A stretch of DNA of 64,000 nucleotides from Przewalskia tangutica (lineage: Eukaryota > Streptophyta > Magnoliopsida > Solanales > Solanaceae): positions 30,745,711 to 30,809,710 of the forward strand of contig CM056720.1 in the NCBI GenBank assembly GCA_029844215.1. The letters run 5' to 3'. Each line of letters opens with the position of its first letter. The first letter of the stretch is position 1. Shown here in pieces: positions 46,636 through 58,984 of the stretch. The notes under the pieces are model-generated. The model searched no databases. It was not told where the DNA came from and was given only the letters and a program-made list of their open reading frames with translations. The translations under genes were made by a program, and so were the position numbers.

Positions 46636-46700
46636 TGTTATACCCCGTATTTCCAGGGTATGTACGTGAGGGCGTACGTATATAAATTTGAGCCTTAAAG
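46636..46700 (+). mobile_element. First 65 bp of D 3' LTR, cut by E
   Basis: Identical to 40964-41028 up to GAGCCTTAAAG, after which the E LTR starts. The same segment appears again at 56346-56404 on the far side of E. Confidence 0.85.
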
Positions 46701-46911
46701 TGTTATACCCCGTAGTTCCAGGGTATGTATGCGAGGACGTACGTACGAGAATACGACAGAAAGATTGGAAAGGAAGAAAGAGGCGATTTTTCCACGGAAA
46801 AGTTTCCGGTTTTTGTGAAGGAAAAAGGTTCGTTTTTGGGAATTGGATTCCCAGATTTGGTATTCGGACTTCCTGGAATATTAGAGAATTATGGAATTTT
46901 ATTTTCGAAAA

Positions 46912-47368
46912 TGGTCACGTGGGCCCACGGAGAAATTCTGGTTTTGTGGGCCCGCTTGATTTTGAGATTTTGGCGTTTGGATATTTTCAAGACGAAATAT
47001 TTTGATTTAATCGGGGCGACACGTCACCCCATGTGGCACCTTTGGGCGAAATATGTTTGTGCACAACAATCGCTAGAGTCGTTTTCGACGAAACGTTTTC
47101 ACGCCTTTCGTAGGGAATTTCGGCTATGTCATTAAGTATTTTTGCGGATTTTTCCGAGAGGCGGAACATTTTGGACCAACGGGAGGTGACATGTGTCACC
47201 TACATTAAACAAGTGGCGCCTGATGGGCGATTGGGAAGCTTTGTGGGAGATATTTTTGGTAGATATTTTGTGTGCAAGTTGGCTAGGTACACATGGGTGA
47301 ATCTTGGCCCTACACTTGCCTAACACTGGCTAGATCTTGGCCATTGGCCTTGGCTTGTGCTATAAATA
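46912..47368 (+). promoter_or_regulatory. U3 promoter of E 5' LTR
   Basis: GTCACGTGGGCCCACGG near 46913 (G-box overlapping GGGCCCAC), a shortened GGGGCGACACGTCACCCC at 47013, AGGTGACATGTGTCACCT at 47184-47201 and TATAAATA at 47361-47368. Confidence 0.65.
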
Positions 47369-48396
47369 CCCCTCCTTGGAAGACTAATTCATTCACAAAT
47401 TGCCTAAGTCTTGAAAGCTTCTTCCTTCCCTTAGTGTGGTGTCTTGGCGAGAGCCCTCCCTCCCCTTGGCCGAGAGTCTCCCCTAGTGGGGCCGGCGGGT
47501 AGACACCCCTCCTTTGAGGTGCTAGCAGTGGGGTACCCCTAGCCTAGTTGCTTTCAGATAATACCCCTTGTGGTATAGAAATACTCTCAAGTATTGTTAT
47601 AATGCCCAATTACCTTAGCCCTATACCTTGTTGTATTCTAAGGTTATACCTATACGAAAAGCCCAAAATACTATTATACTTCCCACCACAAAACCGTAAC
47701 CCTAGGAAAATCTCCATAGTCAATTGGAGTATTGTGAAGTTGGTTAGAACTTCTAAGGGTGGTTTAGAGCGGGTTGGAGCGCTGAGTCGAGCTAAACGAT
47801 TGCCCAGGATCGACTTTATACTTGGATAATTATGGGCTTATCGAGGTAATTATCTTGTCCCCCTATTGTAATTGGATATTACATGTTGTAGGAGTATATA
47901 GTTGAAGTATACTATATATATATAACTGAACATAGCTTGTGGCAATGTCCTTGGACTTAAGCCTGAAGAACTGAACTGTAATTACATAGGACTGTATTAC
48001 AGTAGACTTGTGTAGTAGTACCGTGGAGTAGAATTGTACCCGTTAGGGTTAGATGTATAAACCCCCCCCCCTGGTTGGCTTGGTAGCCGGCCTCGATAGA
48101 GGAGGAGATTTACGCTGTTGCGGGGGGGGGAGGTGCTGCCGAATTTTCTGTAGAAGTTCTACGATGAGACCTAAATGTTAATAAGCGCCTTGTGGCCTTA
48201 TAGGTGGATGTACTACGTGTGGCGCGATCTACGTGGCTTAAGGAGTAGCCGACGGCTTGAGGTACTCGGAGCATTTTGCTATTAGTCGATAATCGTCGCG
48301 AGGTATGTGAACCTCTTCCTATCTCTCTAGCATGATATGTGTGAACTATGTAGTACGGTAGACGTACATGTGCTAAATGTATTCGATGGGTTTAAA

Positions 48397-48448
48397 ACAT
48401 AAAGTGTTATAACGGCTTTATGGGAAGTTGGTTATAACAGCTTTATGT
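48397..48448 (+). other. Covarying LTR hairpin, type 1 (E 5' LTR)
   Basis: ACATAAAG/CTTTATGT and GTTATAAC/GTTATAAC, 16 perfect pairs. Confidence 0.6.
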
Positions 48449-48587
48449 AGATAAGAAAACACTTTGTGGTCTTTAAAAGGTAAATGATTTGTTTATAACT
48501 GGCTTGATGTGTGATTATAAAGAACTTGAAGTATTTCAAAAGATTTACAAATCGTTTTGAAAGAGAAGTAATACTTGGTTTTGAGAA

Positions 48588-48635
48588 CTTAAGAGTTATA
48601 CTAGCTTTATGGGAAGTTAGGTATAACGGCTTAAG
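48588..48635 (+). other. Covarying LTR hairpin, type 2 (E 5' LTR)
   Basis: CTTAAG/CTTAAG and GTTATAC/GTATAAC, as in B, 140 bp after the type 1 copy. One LTR therefore carries both forms. Confidence 0.6.
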
Positions 48636-49329
48636 AACGTTTTCTTGATTTTGGAAATCGGGATGTGTATCGACAAACCACCGGCGTTAATAAAAGGAAA
48701 TGTTTTGAACAATTAAGTATTATTAAAACCGGTAGAAACTTCCATCTGCATGAAGCTAAGATGAGACAAAATGATATTTCCTAGATCATGGTCATTGTAA
48801 TAAAGATTGTTATAAACAAGAATATCCTACTCACATATAAGGCTTATGTTTCTCGATTGTTTAAAAGAGAATTATATTCTTAAATGAATAAGACTATGAA
48901 TCTAAACCTTTCTAAAATAAGAAACGTGAACATTTGAAATTAGGCAAACTTGGGCGTTTGGAAAATAATGTTGTTACTTGATTTTACAAAGGTAAGAGTT
49001 TTAGTTTTCTTAAAAGGACAAATCCTCTATTTTATACTACGTATTGTGTGACTTATGTGAAAGAAAGCAGATCTTTTTTAAGATTTTAATGTGTGAAGTA
49101 CTTTGGGGATAGATAATGCGAACTTGTTGGTAGAAAGTACGCGTGTGAATAACTTGATTGTATTGGTTTGTGATAGCCTTGTAATACTTTCTTGTTGCTT
49201 TGATAAGTAAAAGTGTTAGGATCTCGTGTTAGTATCTTGTGATGTTTGTGTAAGAGGGTTTCTTGATTGTGCTTATTAACTATCGATCGTTATGATAGTA
49301 TTGTGGCATTCATCTCTTGAGATGATTCG

Positions 49330-49570
49330 GGTTAAGCTGCCTCCGACGCGGGTAGACTCAGTGATGCAGGACCATGATTCGAGAATACCTCATGCATGTC
49401 CAGGGGGCCTATGCGGAGCTACTAGAGTTCCAGGTTAGTGTACGTCCTTTATGGGCATGCGGTCCTTGTGGCCATGCGGACTGCGAAGTCCAGGACGATG
49501 CCGGGGAGTAGCTACCCTCGATGCGGGGAATACCTCATGCGGGCCGATGAGATTGGCCTATGCGGAGCTG
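49330..49570 (+). repeat. Tandem repeat cassette in E 5' LTR
   Basis: Units with GAATACCTCATGC, GGCCTATGCGGAGCT and GGGCATGCGG blocks. The matching region of the other LTR is 55180-55440. Confidence 0.65.
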
Positions 49571-50416
49571 CGGAAGTTCGTGACTAGACGCGCGCATTAG
49601 ATCTGCGCGGGCAAGTGGCCGCTTTGATCATGTGGCGGTTCAGACGGATCTTATGATACAGTTTATGACCTTGTTGGTACGGTGAGAGATAGTAGTCGGA
49701 TATGCCTTCGTACATACCCTGTACAGATTTATAAGGACACACGTGGGACCTCGTGTTCATGTTTATTCCTTGGGGCTTGTATATCATAAATCGCCGGTGG
49801 GAAGGTATTCCACGCACGATTGATGTTGTGGGCGTGAGACCCATTGTTAAATTGAGTGATGACTTGAGGGTGTGAGTCCCTGACTTGACATGACTGCTTA
49901 TTTATGGTGAACTGTAGTTTGGTTATCATACATGTCTCCTGCTTTGTATAGACTACTATGATTTCATTTACAGTATTTATTTTAGTTTCACATACTAAAT
50001 TTTGTTGTCTTGACCTCGCTTCGAAGGCCGTTCATGCCGCGAGTTGAGGTACATGCGTTGATCCTAGCTCGTGGTCACAAGCGTTTGGGAAGCTCCGTTT
50101 CTCGAGGCTTATCGATGGTATAGTCCCTGTCGTAGTAAGTGTTTACATTCGAGGGTTTGGCGGCCATGTCCCGCCATTGTGTCGATCATTCTTAGAAGTG
50201 CATGAGTAATGCTTGTTGTGGCGGGGTTGGTAAAAAGGATTAAGCTGTTCATTTGTAAAAGAGTTGATGGTTATATATATGCGAAAGGCAAGTTTTCCTG
50301 ATTATTGTTTTATATTTCGTTATCTCACGTTGTTGTTTTATGTTATTGATTACTGATGTTGTGTCACTAGGGTGCCCGGTAAGGCACTATCACGCCCGAT
50401 TTGGTCGTGACAAAAG

Positions 50417-50429
50417 TGGTATCGTGAGC
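50417..50429 (+). other. Primer-binding site of E
   Basis: TGGTATCGTGAGC, the standard site with a CAGAGC to CGTGAGC change. Confidence 0.8.
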
Positions 50430-50470
50430 GATTAATCCTCGGAAAGTGTCTACCGACATCGATAAGTCTT

Positions 50471-50504
50471 GATTATCGGTGTGTTGTGCACCACACCAAT
50501 AATC
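50471..50504 (+). other. Leader stem-loop with GTGCAC loop (E)
   Basis: GATTATCGGTGTG with CACACCAATAATC, loop TTGTGCAC. Identical to B2, with G-C at pair 9/26. Confidence 0.65.
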
Positions 50505-50614
50505 AGGAGGCTATAGGATATTTAGGATTGGGTTCTATTCTTCTCACTCTGAGATCGTGCCTTAGAGCTGTGTTGTAAGTTGGACCCTCTGACGAAATTC
50601 TTTCCCTTATCGTT

Positions 50615-51060
50615 ATGCCTCCGCGTAGGGCAACCCGAGCCCAGGAGGGCAAGGCAGCCGAGGGAGCTGCGAGCAGAGTTTAAGCATGGCGAGGGCACAG
50701 GCCCAATCATTACCTAGGGTAGTGCTTCATTCGGGGATTTCTGCGACGTCACTAGCCAGTGAGTTTAACCGCGATGGCGGCGGTTCTGCTGCGTCACGAT
50801 ATTTGAACCTTCGATTACGGCCAGAGCGAGAATATAGATTGCAGAGACAACCTTTTACTAGCTATGGATTTGGCTACGCAGTATACGATGTATCGCAAGT
50901 CTTGATGACTACCTAAGAGAAGCTTGTGCAAGAGTAGTCCTTGATTAGGCTTGAGCATGGCACGTATGCGGGCTTATGCGCGTGGCAAAGCGTGGAGATC
51001 GACGGGTTAACGAGGGCAATGAGAAGAGGGTCGAGCGGAGGTCGCGGTAACTTTCAAGGT
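50615..51060 (+). pseudogene. gag: E gag, internally deleted
   Basis: Starts MPPRRATRAQEGKAAEGAA at 50615. The capsid core (WF...HFLPP) is missing. Only its flanks remain, with MARMRAYARGKAW-like residues near 50965 and GGRGNFQGE near 51045. It could not form a capsid. Confidence 0.65.
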
Positions 51061-51529
51061 GAGTATACCTTAAGTGCTATGTTCGATAGCGTGTGTTAGT
51101 TGTGATTAGAATCATGGTGGGTTAGCAGAGTAAGATTTTGGGGATAGAGAAGGTGTGAGCCTTAGAGTGTTAGGCGTAAAGACCTTAGAGGTAAGGCCGT
51201 CTCGAAAGGTGTAGTGTTATGTTTGACCCTTATAGGAGTGCATAGTGCACGTGAGCTATGTTCGTGGGATAAGTCCACATGTAGTATGAAATGAAAGAGG
51301 GTAGTTGAGCTAAGAAGACCGCTAGGTTTTAAATAACGTGTTAGTAAGATTGTTCCTACGGGAGATGGTATTTTGCGCCAGGGTCGGGTTGAGGCTACGT
51401 CTTGGGTCAACCCGCAGTAGGTTTGGTGGTGGGGTCGGTTGTGGTGGTCCCTCTTTGTGTTAGAGTCGTGAGGTGTTAGGCCCGTGTTTGAGTTAGCTTG
51501 GCGATGCAAGTTCGTGGATGCGTTCGACC
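51061..51529 (+). other. Non-coding interior of E
   Basis: Collinear with A 2940-3400. Includes GTTAGTAAGATTGTTCC near 51342 and a GGTCGGGTTGAGG block. No sense protein. Confidence 0.55.
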
Positions 51530-52230
51530 GATGGTCGGGCGATGGGCAGCCTATCGTGTTCTTGGCCGTGTCGTTCCCTCGGCGGTGTTGATGTTATCCG
51601 AAAGGTTGTGAGGTTGCAGGTGCCTACGCTTCACCTTATGAGACAGTGGAGCCAGTGCAGCTGTTTCTCTTCTGGGAGTTTGTACGAGCGGGGCTAGGAA
51701 CTCGGTGAAAGCCGTCTCGCGTTCGCCTCGGGCGATGTTTTGATTTACGAGGGTAGCCGTGAGATCGTTGTCTCGGTTGAAGTGTTTAAGCTACCATTTC
51801 GTGTTCGGATGTCGTCTTGTGACGCCTTGTAGAAGCGAAATGCAAGTTGCGGTCGATTGGTTCGATGTTGGCGAGGTTGAATAGTTGGTTCGAGCTTGTT
51901 CCAGTGTGGATAGTGAAGCTTGTCTAGAAAGAAGTTCGGCGGCTCGGAGGAATCGTGCGGATAATCGGCGACAGCTTAGAGTTGAGTTGACGGTCGGTCT
52001 TGAAAGTACCACCGGTCGAGTGTGACGAGTTGTGGAAAGCGAAGGAACTTAGCGAGTCACTTTGGGCCTTGGTGAGTTCATGTGAAGAATAGGCGGGTTG
52101 CCTATATGTTAGCATTTGCCGTCAGACTTAGGAAGAAGGGCGTCAGGTCTTCGTATTGTTATGTTCGGAAAGTATCGAAGATCCATCGAGAATGTTCGAT
52201 TAATGATGACCACGTTAGAGATAGTAACCC
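51530..52230 (+). pseudogene. Possible integrase remnant inside E
   Basis: About 650 bases with no counterpart in A or D. They include a stretch like GKRCK-RSIGWFDVGEVE near 51835, then RNRADNRRQLRVEL near 51955 and a HVxMFRKY-like segment near 52160. These resemble the C-terminal half of a gypsy integrase (GRRCRSPIGWFDVGEA, SYADNRRR, VFHVSMLRKY) and differ from the B version. If right, E came from a pol-bearing ancestor. The call rests on short motifs in broken frames. Confidence 0.4.
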
Positions 52231-52539
52231 GAGTTTTGGAAAGCTGGCCGTGTCGGAATGTGGTAAGAGTCAGGAAGTGTCACGGCGAACGGTGATCGCG
52301 TACGGCCGGTACCATTTGTTGGTCGTCGAACAAGGCTCAGCGACAAAGTGACAAAAGTAGTATTATTTGTGGTGATGTTAGAGGTGTTTCCTCGTGGACT
52401 TGGATGTAAGTATTTTCGTGGGTATTTACGTGGCGGTGTGGCGAGGATTGTTTCGTAAGTATAGTAGTGAAGACTATCGCATCGCGTGTTCGTTTGAGAC
52501 TTAGAAGGAACATTCGGAATGAATGTTTCTAAGGAAGAA
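52231..52539 (+). other. 3' interior of E and reduced polypurine tract
   Basis: Matches D near 46410-46635. The tract reads CTAAGGAAGAA, lacking the G run. Confidence 0.65.
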
Positions 52540-52738
52540 TGTTATACCCGTAGTTCGGGTATGTATGCGAGGGCGTGCGTGCGAGAATACGACGAAAGAT
52601 TGGAAAGGAAGAAAGAAGCGATTTTTCCACGGAAAAGTTTCGGTTTTGTGAAGGAAAAAGGTTCGTTTTGGGGTGGATTCCCAGTTTGGTATTCGGACTT
52701 CTGGAATATTAGAGAATTATGGAATTTTATTTTGAAAA

Positions 52739-53218
52739 TGGTCACGTGGGGCCCACGGGAGAAATTCTGATTTTGTGGGGCGCTTTGATTTTGAGATTTT
52801 GGCGTTTTGGATATTTTCTAAGACGAAATATTTTGGGCGAATCGGGGCGACACGTGTCACCCCGTGTGGCACCTTTGGGCGAAATATGTTTGTCTGTGAC
52901 ACTTTGGTTAAGTCGTTTTTTTTACGGCAAGCGTTTTCCAGACTTTCGTAGGGAATTTCCGGCTATGTCATTAAGTATTTTTGCGGATTTTTCCGAGAGG
53001 CGGAACATTTTGGACCAACGGGAGGGTGGCGTGTGTCACCCTCACATTGGAAAGCAAGTGGCGCCTGATGGGCGATTGGGAAGGCTTTGTGGGAGATATT
53101 TTTGGTAGATATTTTGTGTGCAAGTTGGCTTGGTACACATGGGGGAATCTTGGCCCTACACTTGCCTAACACTTGGCTAGATCTTGGCCATTGGTTGGCC
53201 TTGGCTTGTCTATAAATA
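52739..53218 (+). promoter_or_regulatory. U3 promoter of E 3' LTR
   Basis: GTCACGTGGGGCCCACGGG near 52741, GGGGCGACACGTGTCACCCC at 52844, GAGGGTGGCGTGTGTCACCC at 53022 and TATAAATA at 53211-53218. This copy keeps both palindromes. Confidence 0.65.
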
Positions 53219-54236
53219 CCCTCCCTTGGAAGACTAATTCATTCCAAATTGCCTAAGTCTTGAAAACTTCTTCCTTCCCAGTGTGGTGTCTTGGCCGAGC
53301 CCCTCCTCCCCCTCGCCGAGTCTCCCCTACAGTGGGGTAGGCCGAGGTAGACACCCCCTCCTTTGAGGTGCTAGCCTGGGGTACCCACTAGCCTAGTTGC
53401 TTTAGATAATATAATACTTGTGGTATAGAAATACTCTCCAAGTATTGTTATAATGCCCAAATTACCTTAGCCCTATACCTTGTTGTATTCTAAGGTTATA
53501 CCTATCTGAAAAGCCAGAAAATACTATTATACTTCAGTCAGTCCAAAACCGTAACCACAGGAAAATCTCCATAGTCAGTTTGGAGTATTGTGTAGAAGTT
53601 GGTTAGAACTTCTAAGGGTGGTTTAGAGCGGGTTGGGCGCTCGGAGTTGGAGCTAAGCGATTGCCCGGGATCGACTTTATACTTGGATAATTATGGGCTT
53701 ATCGAGGTAATTATCTTGTCCCTATTGTAATTGGATATTACATGTTGTAGGAGTATATAGTTGAAGTATACTATATATATATAACTGAACATAGCTTGTG
53801 GCAATGTCCTTGGACTTAAGCCTGAAGAACTGAACTGTAATTACATAGGACTGTATTACAGTAGACTTGTGTAGTAGTAGTGGAGTAGAATTGTACCGTT
53901 AGGGTTAGATGTATAAACCCACGGTTGGCTTGGTGCCGGCCTCGATAGAGGAGGAGATTTCTGTTGTTGCGGGGAGGTCTTTGCGAATTTTACGTGAAGT
54001 TCTACGATGAGACCTAAATGTTAATAAAGCGCCTTGTGGCCTTATAGGTGGATGTACTACGTGTGGCGCGATCTACGTGGCAAGGAGTAGCCGACGGCTT
54101 GAGGTACTCGGAGCATTTTGCTATTAGTCGATAATCGTCGCGGTATGTGAACCTCTTCCTATCTCTCTAGCATGATATGTGTGAACTATGTAGTGCGGTG
54201 AGCGTACGTGTGCTAAATGTATTCGATGGGTTTAAA

Positions 54237-54288
54237 ACATAAAGTGTTATAACGGCTTTATGGGAAGTTGGTTATAACAGCTTTATGT
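54237..54288 (+). other. Covarying LTR hairpin, type 1 (E 3' LTR)
   Basis: Identical arms to 48397-48448. Confidence 0.6.
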
Positions 54289-54428
54289 AGATAAGAAAAC
54301 ACTTTGTGGTCTTTAAAAGGTAAATGATTTGTTTATAACTGGCTTGATGTGTGATTATAAAGAACTTGAAGTATTTCAAAAGATTTCTGAAATCGTTTTG
54401 AAAGAGAAGTAATACTTGGTTTTGAGAA

Positions 54429-54476
54429 CTTAAGAGTTATACTAGCTTTATGGGAAGTTAGGTATAACGGCTTAAG
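54429..54476 (+). other. Covarying LTR hairpin, type 2 (E 3' LTR)
   Basis: Identical arms to 48588-48635. Confidence 0.6.
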
Positions 54477-56238
54477 AACGTTTCTTGATTTTGGAAATCG
54501 GGATGTGTATCGACAAACCAACTGCGGCGTTAATAAAAATGTTTTGAACAATTAAGTATTATTAAAACCGATAGAAACTTCCATCTGCATAGAAGCTAAG
54601 ATGAGACAAAATGATATTTCCTAGATCATAATTTCTTTGTAATAAAGATTGTTATAAACAAGAATATCCTACTCACATATAAGGCTTATGTTTCTCAGTT
54701 GTTTAAAAGAATTATATTCTTAAATGAATAAGACTATGAAGCTGAAACCTTTCTAAAATAAGAAGCGTGAACATTTGAAATTAGGCAAACTTGGGCGTTT
54801 GGAAAATAATGTTGTTACTTGATTTTACAAAGGTAAGAGTTTTAGTTTTCTTAAAAAGAATGATCACTCTATTTTATACTACGTATTGTGTGACTTATGT
54901 GAAAAGCAGATCTTTTTAAGATTTTAATGTGTGAAGTACTTTGGGGATAGATACGAACTTGTTGGTAGAAAGTACCTTGTGTGAATAACTTGATTGTATT
55001 GGTTTGTGATAGCCTTGTAATACTTTCTTGTTGCTTTGATAAGTAAAAGTGTTAGGATGCTACGTGTGTTAGTATCTTGTGATGTTTGTGTAAGGGGGTT
55101 TCCCTTGATTGTGCTTATTAACTATCGATCGTTATGATAGTATTGTGGCATTAAATCTCTTGAGATGATTAGGGGTTAAGGCGCCCTCCGTCACGGGGTA
55201 GACTCGGCGATGCAGGACCGTGATTCGAGAATACCTCATGCGGGTCTGGGGCCTATGCGAGCTACGAGTTCGAGTTAGTGACGTCCTTTATGGGCATGCG
55301 GTCGCGTGGCGTGCGGTGCGAAGTCGGGGCGATCTTGGGAGTAGCTACCCTCGATGCGGGGAATACCTCATGCGGGCGATGAGATTGGCCTATCGCGGTG
55401 CGGGAAGTTCGGGACTAGACGCGCACATTAGATCTGCGGGCAAGTGGCGGCTTTGATCATGTGGCGATGCAGAGCAGATCTTATGATACGATTTATGACC
55501 TTGTTGAGTACGGTGAGTGTTAGTAGTCGGCTATGCCTTCGTACTTACCTGCAGTTTTATTAGGACACGGTGGGACACGGTGTTCATGTGTATTCCTTGG
55601 TGCTTGTATATCATAAAGCTGCGGTGAGGAAGGTATTCCACGAGCACGATTGATGTTGTGGGCGTGAGACCCATTGTTAAATTGAGTGATGACTTGAGGT
55701 GTGAGTCCACGACTTGACATGGCGCTTATTTATGGTGAGCGTAGTTTGGTTATCATACATGTCTCTGCTTTGTATAGACTACTATGATTTCATTTCTGAT
55801 GTTATTTTAGTTTCACATACTGGTACTGTTATGCGACCTCGCCGAGGCTGCGTTCATCTGCGCGAGTTGAGGTACATCGATCGTTGATCCTAGCTCTCGT
55901 GGTCACGATTCGGCGTTTGGGAAGCTCCGTTTCTCGAGGCTTATCGGTGGTATAGTCCACCGTAGTAAGTGTTTACATTCGGGAGTTTGGCGAGGCCCGC
56001 CCCGCCGTTGTGTCGTATCATTCTTAAGTGCATGCGATTTGTTGTGGCGGGGTTGGTAAAAGGATTAAAATTTGTTCATTTGTAAAAGAGTTGATGGTTA
56101 TATATATGCGAAAGGCAAGTTTCCTGATTATTGTTTTATATTTACATTTATCTCATGTTGTTGTTTTATGTTCGATTACTCGATGTTGTGTCACTAGGGT
56201 GCCGGGTAAGGCACGATCCACGCCCGATTTGGTCGTGA

Positions 56239-56345
56239 GGTGTGGCGAGATTGTTCTCGTAAGTATAGTAGTGAAGACTATCTTGGCGCGTGTTTGTTTG
56301 AGGCTTAGAAGGAACATTCGGGACGCATGTTTCTAAGGAGGAGAA
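56239..56345 (+). mobile_element. Duplicate of D interior end
   Basis: GGTGTGGCGAGATTGTTCTC onward repeats 46526-46635, including GAAGGAACATTCGGGACG and the polypurine tract. It joins the E LTR end without a target duplication. Confidence 0.75.
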
Positions 56346-58407
56346 TGTTATACCGTATTTCGGGGTATGCGTGAGGCGTGCGTATATAAATTTGAGCCTT
56401 AAAGATTAGGCAAGAATGAAATTTTGTGCACAAGTACAGAAAAGTCGTTTTCGATGAAGCGTTTCCACAGATTTCGTAGGAAAATTCCGGCTATGTCATT
56501 AATAATTTTACGGATTTTTAGAGACGAAACATTTTGGACCAACGGGAGGGTGACATGTGTCACCTCGCATTGGAAGAAGTGGGCGGCCAAAGGGAAAAGT
56601 GGGCACGTTTTTGTGCAAAAATTGTGGTCAAGGGTTAGGTAGGATATTTTGTGTAGTTGATGAGCAAGTGAGACCCACAAACACATGGCTTCATCTTGAC
56701 CTTACACTTGGATAGATCTTGGCCATTGGTTGGCCATTTCTTGACCTATAAATACCCCTCTAAGTTGATGAACTTATTCATCCACAAATTGTCTAAGTCT
56801 TGAAAAATCCCTCCCTCTCCCTCTTGTTGTTTAGTCCACCACACCCTCCCCTCGAGTGAGCTTGGTGAGAGCCACCCACTCCTTTGTAGTGCCCTAGCCG
56901 TAAGTACACCCCACTAGCCTTGTTGGCTCGTATAAATACCCCCTTTTGTGGTATAGAAATACTCTCAGTATTGTTATAATGCCCAAATACCTTGGCACAA
57001 ATACCTTGTAGTTTTCCCAAGTTTACACTTTTAAAAAAGACCATAAAATACTATTATACTTCCCTCAGTAACTAAAACGAAACCCTAAGTAAATCTACAC
57101 CCGGAGTTGAAGTGTTAAGTAGAAGTTGGTTAGAACTTCTAAGGGTTGTTTGGAGGCGGGTTGGGCGCGGGTAGGAGCTAAACCTTGCTCAGATCGACAT
57201 ATAAACTCGGATAATTTTGGGCTTATCGAGGTAAACACTCTTGACATATTGTAATTGGAAATTACATGTTGTTGGAATATATAGTTGAAGTATACTATAT
57301 ATAGAATTGAACATAGTTGTGCGGCAATGTCTTTTGACTTAAGCACCGAATAATACTTACTGCAATGTCTTGCGACTTAAGCTGAATTTAAATAAGAGAA
57401 TTGAACTGTAATTACATAGGACTGTATTACAGTAGACTTGTGTAGCATTACTGTATAGTAGAATTGTACACGTCCGGTTAGACGTGTTAACCCCATGGTT
57501 GGCTTGTAGCCTACCTCGATAGAGAGGAGATTTACGCTGTTGCGGGGAGGTCTTCGAATTTTTACGTAGAATATTCTACATTGAGATCTAAGATGTTAAT
57601 ATGCGCCTTGTGGCCTCTATAGGTTTAAGTACTACCTGTGGCGTGATCTACTTAGCAGGAGTAGCCAGCGGTTTGAGGTACTTGGAGCATTTTGCTATTA
57701 GTCGATAATCGTCGCGAGGTATGTGAACCTCTTCCTATCTGTTCTAGCATGATATGTGTATAACTATGTAATGCGGTAGACGTACGTGTGTTTAATGTAT
57801 TTGATTGGTTTGAAACATAAAGTGTTATAACGGCTTTATGGGAAGTTGGTTATAACAACTTTATGTAGGTAAGAAAATGCTTTGTGGTTTCAAAGTGGTA
57901 ATTTGACTTATAACGGATTTGATGTGTAGTAATAAAGAACTTGAAGTGTTTCAAAAAGGTCCTTTTGAAAGAAGAGTAATACTTGGCTTTGAAAACATAA
58001 GAGTTGTACTAGCTTTATGGGAAGTTAGGTATAACGTCTTAAGAGTGATAAAAAGAATGGTTTCTTGATTTTTGAAGATAAGAGACTTGACTTAATGGTA
58101 TTGATATGAATTTTGTTAAAGTGTGAAACCTCGTTTCATGAGTAATGGAGTGCGGGTTTTAAAGGAATAATGTTTCTTGATTTGAAATCAAAATGAGTAT
58201 CGACAAACCAACTGCAGCGTTAATAAAGGAAAATGTATTGAATAATGAAGTATGGTATTAAAACCGGTAGAAACCTCCATGCATGAAAGTAAGATGAGAC
58301 AAAATGATATTACATTTCCTAGATCATGTGCTTAATAAGATTGATTATAAAAAGAATAACCTACTCACATATAAGACATATGTTTCTCAAAACGTTTAAA
58401 GGAGAAT
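56346..58407 (+). mobile_element. D LTR, second copy, cut by F
   Basis: TGTTATACCGTATTTCGGGG onward matches 40964-43020. At GGAGAAT the F LTR begins. TATA at 56747-56754, palindrome at 56546-56566, hairpin at 57815-57866. Confidence 0.88.
57815..57866 (+). other. Covarying LTR hairpin (D second LTR)
   Basis: ACATAAAG/CTTTATGT and GTTATAAC/GTTATAAC, fully paired. The type 2 copy near 57995-58045 has GTTGTAC/GTATAAC with one G-T wobble. Confidence 0.6.
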
Positions 58408-58984
58408 TGTAACGACGTTCGGGGCATCTTTGGTGCACTATCCGGGCACCCTAGTGATACAACATCGGAGAAAACCAATGGAAAATAAAACATGAGTCAT
58501 GAAACAAGAGATATAATAATAAACAGCCAACCAAAGCAGTTGCCTTGGTATATACATAAAACCTGAGCAGTTTAATCCTTTACAACTCGCCACAGCGGGA
58601 CTACATGCCTCTAAGATTTACAACGACTATGACGACGGGGCCGCCATACCACAGATGTACAAGAACCTACAACTCGGGAACACATACCAAAAGATAAGCC
58701 TCAGAAACGGAGCTTCCAATCTGAAGGCGTGATCCTAGGCGGGGATCCACGGCCGATGTACCTCTACTGCGGCATGAGCGGCCCCGGAGGAGTCGATAAC
58801 AGTACCAAGTATGTGAAGCTGAAAAATCAGTAATGAAATCATACTAGTCTATATAAAGCGGGAGACATGTATGATAACCTAATCTGATTCACAACATAAA
58901 AGCGGTCATATCGATCGAGGACTCACGCCTCAAGTCATCACTCAAATATAACTATGGGTCTCACGCCCAGCATCAATCATGTTC

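Larger units (their letters stand above)
46701..50412 (+). mobile_element. 5' LTR of E (3712 bp)
   Basis: TGTTATACCCCGTAGTTCC to TTGGTCGTGACA. Type 1 and type 2 hairpins are both present. The cassette at 49330-49570 resembles that of B. Confidence 0.9.
46701..56238 (+). mobile_element. Element E, two LTRs and degraded interior
   Basis: LTRs at 46701-50412 and 52540-56238 enclose 2.1 kb. The left flank is D LTR base 65 and the right flank is D interior, so no 5-bp target duplication is visible; instead about 170 bp of D is present on both sides. Confidence 0.88.
52540..56238 (+). mobile_element. 3' LTR of E
   Basis: TGTTATACCCGTAGTTCGGG to GGTCGTGA, with the final CA missing. Differs from the 5' LTR mainly by short losses such as CCAGGG to CGGG and GACAGAAAG to GACGAAAG. 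Cassette at 55180-55440. Confidence 0.9.
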
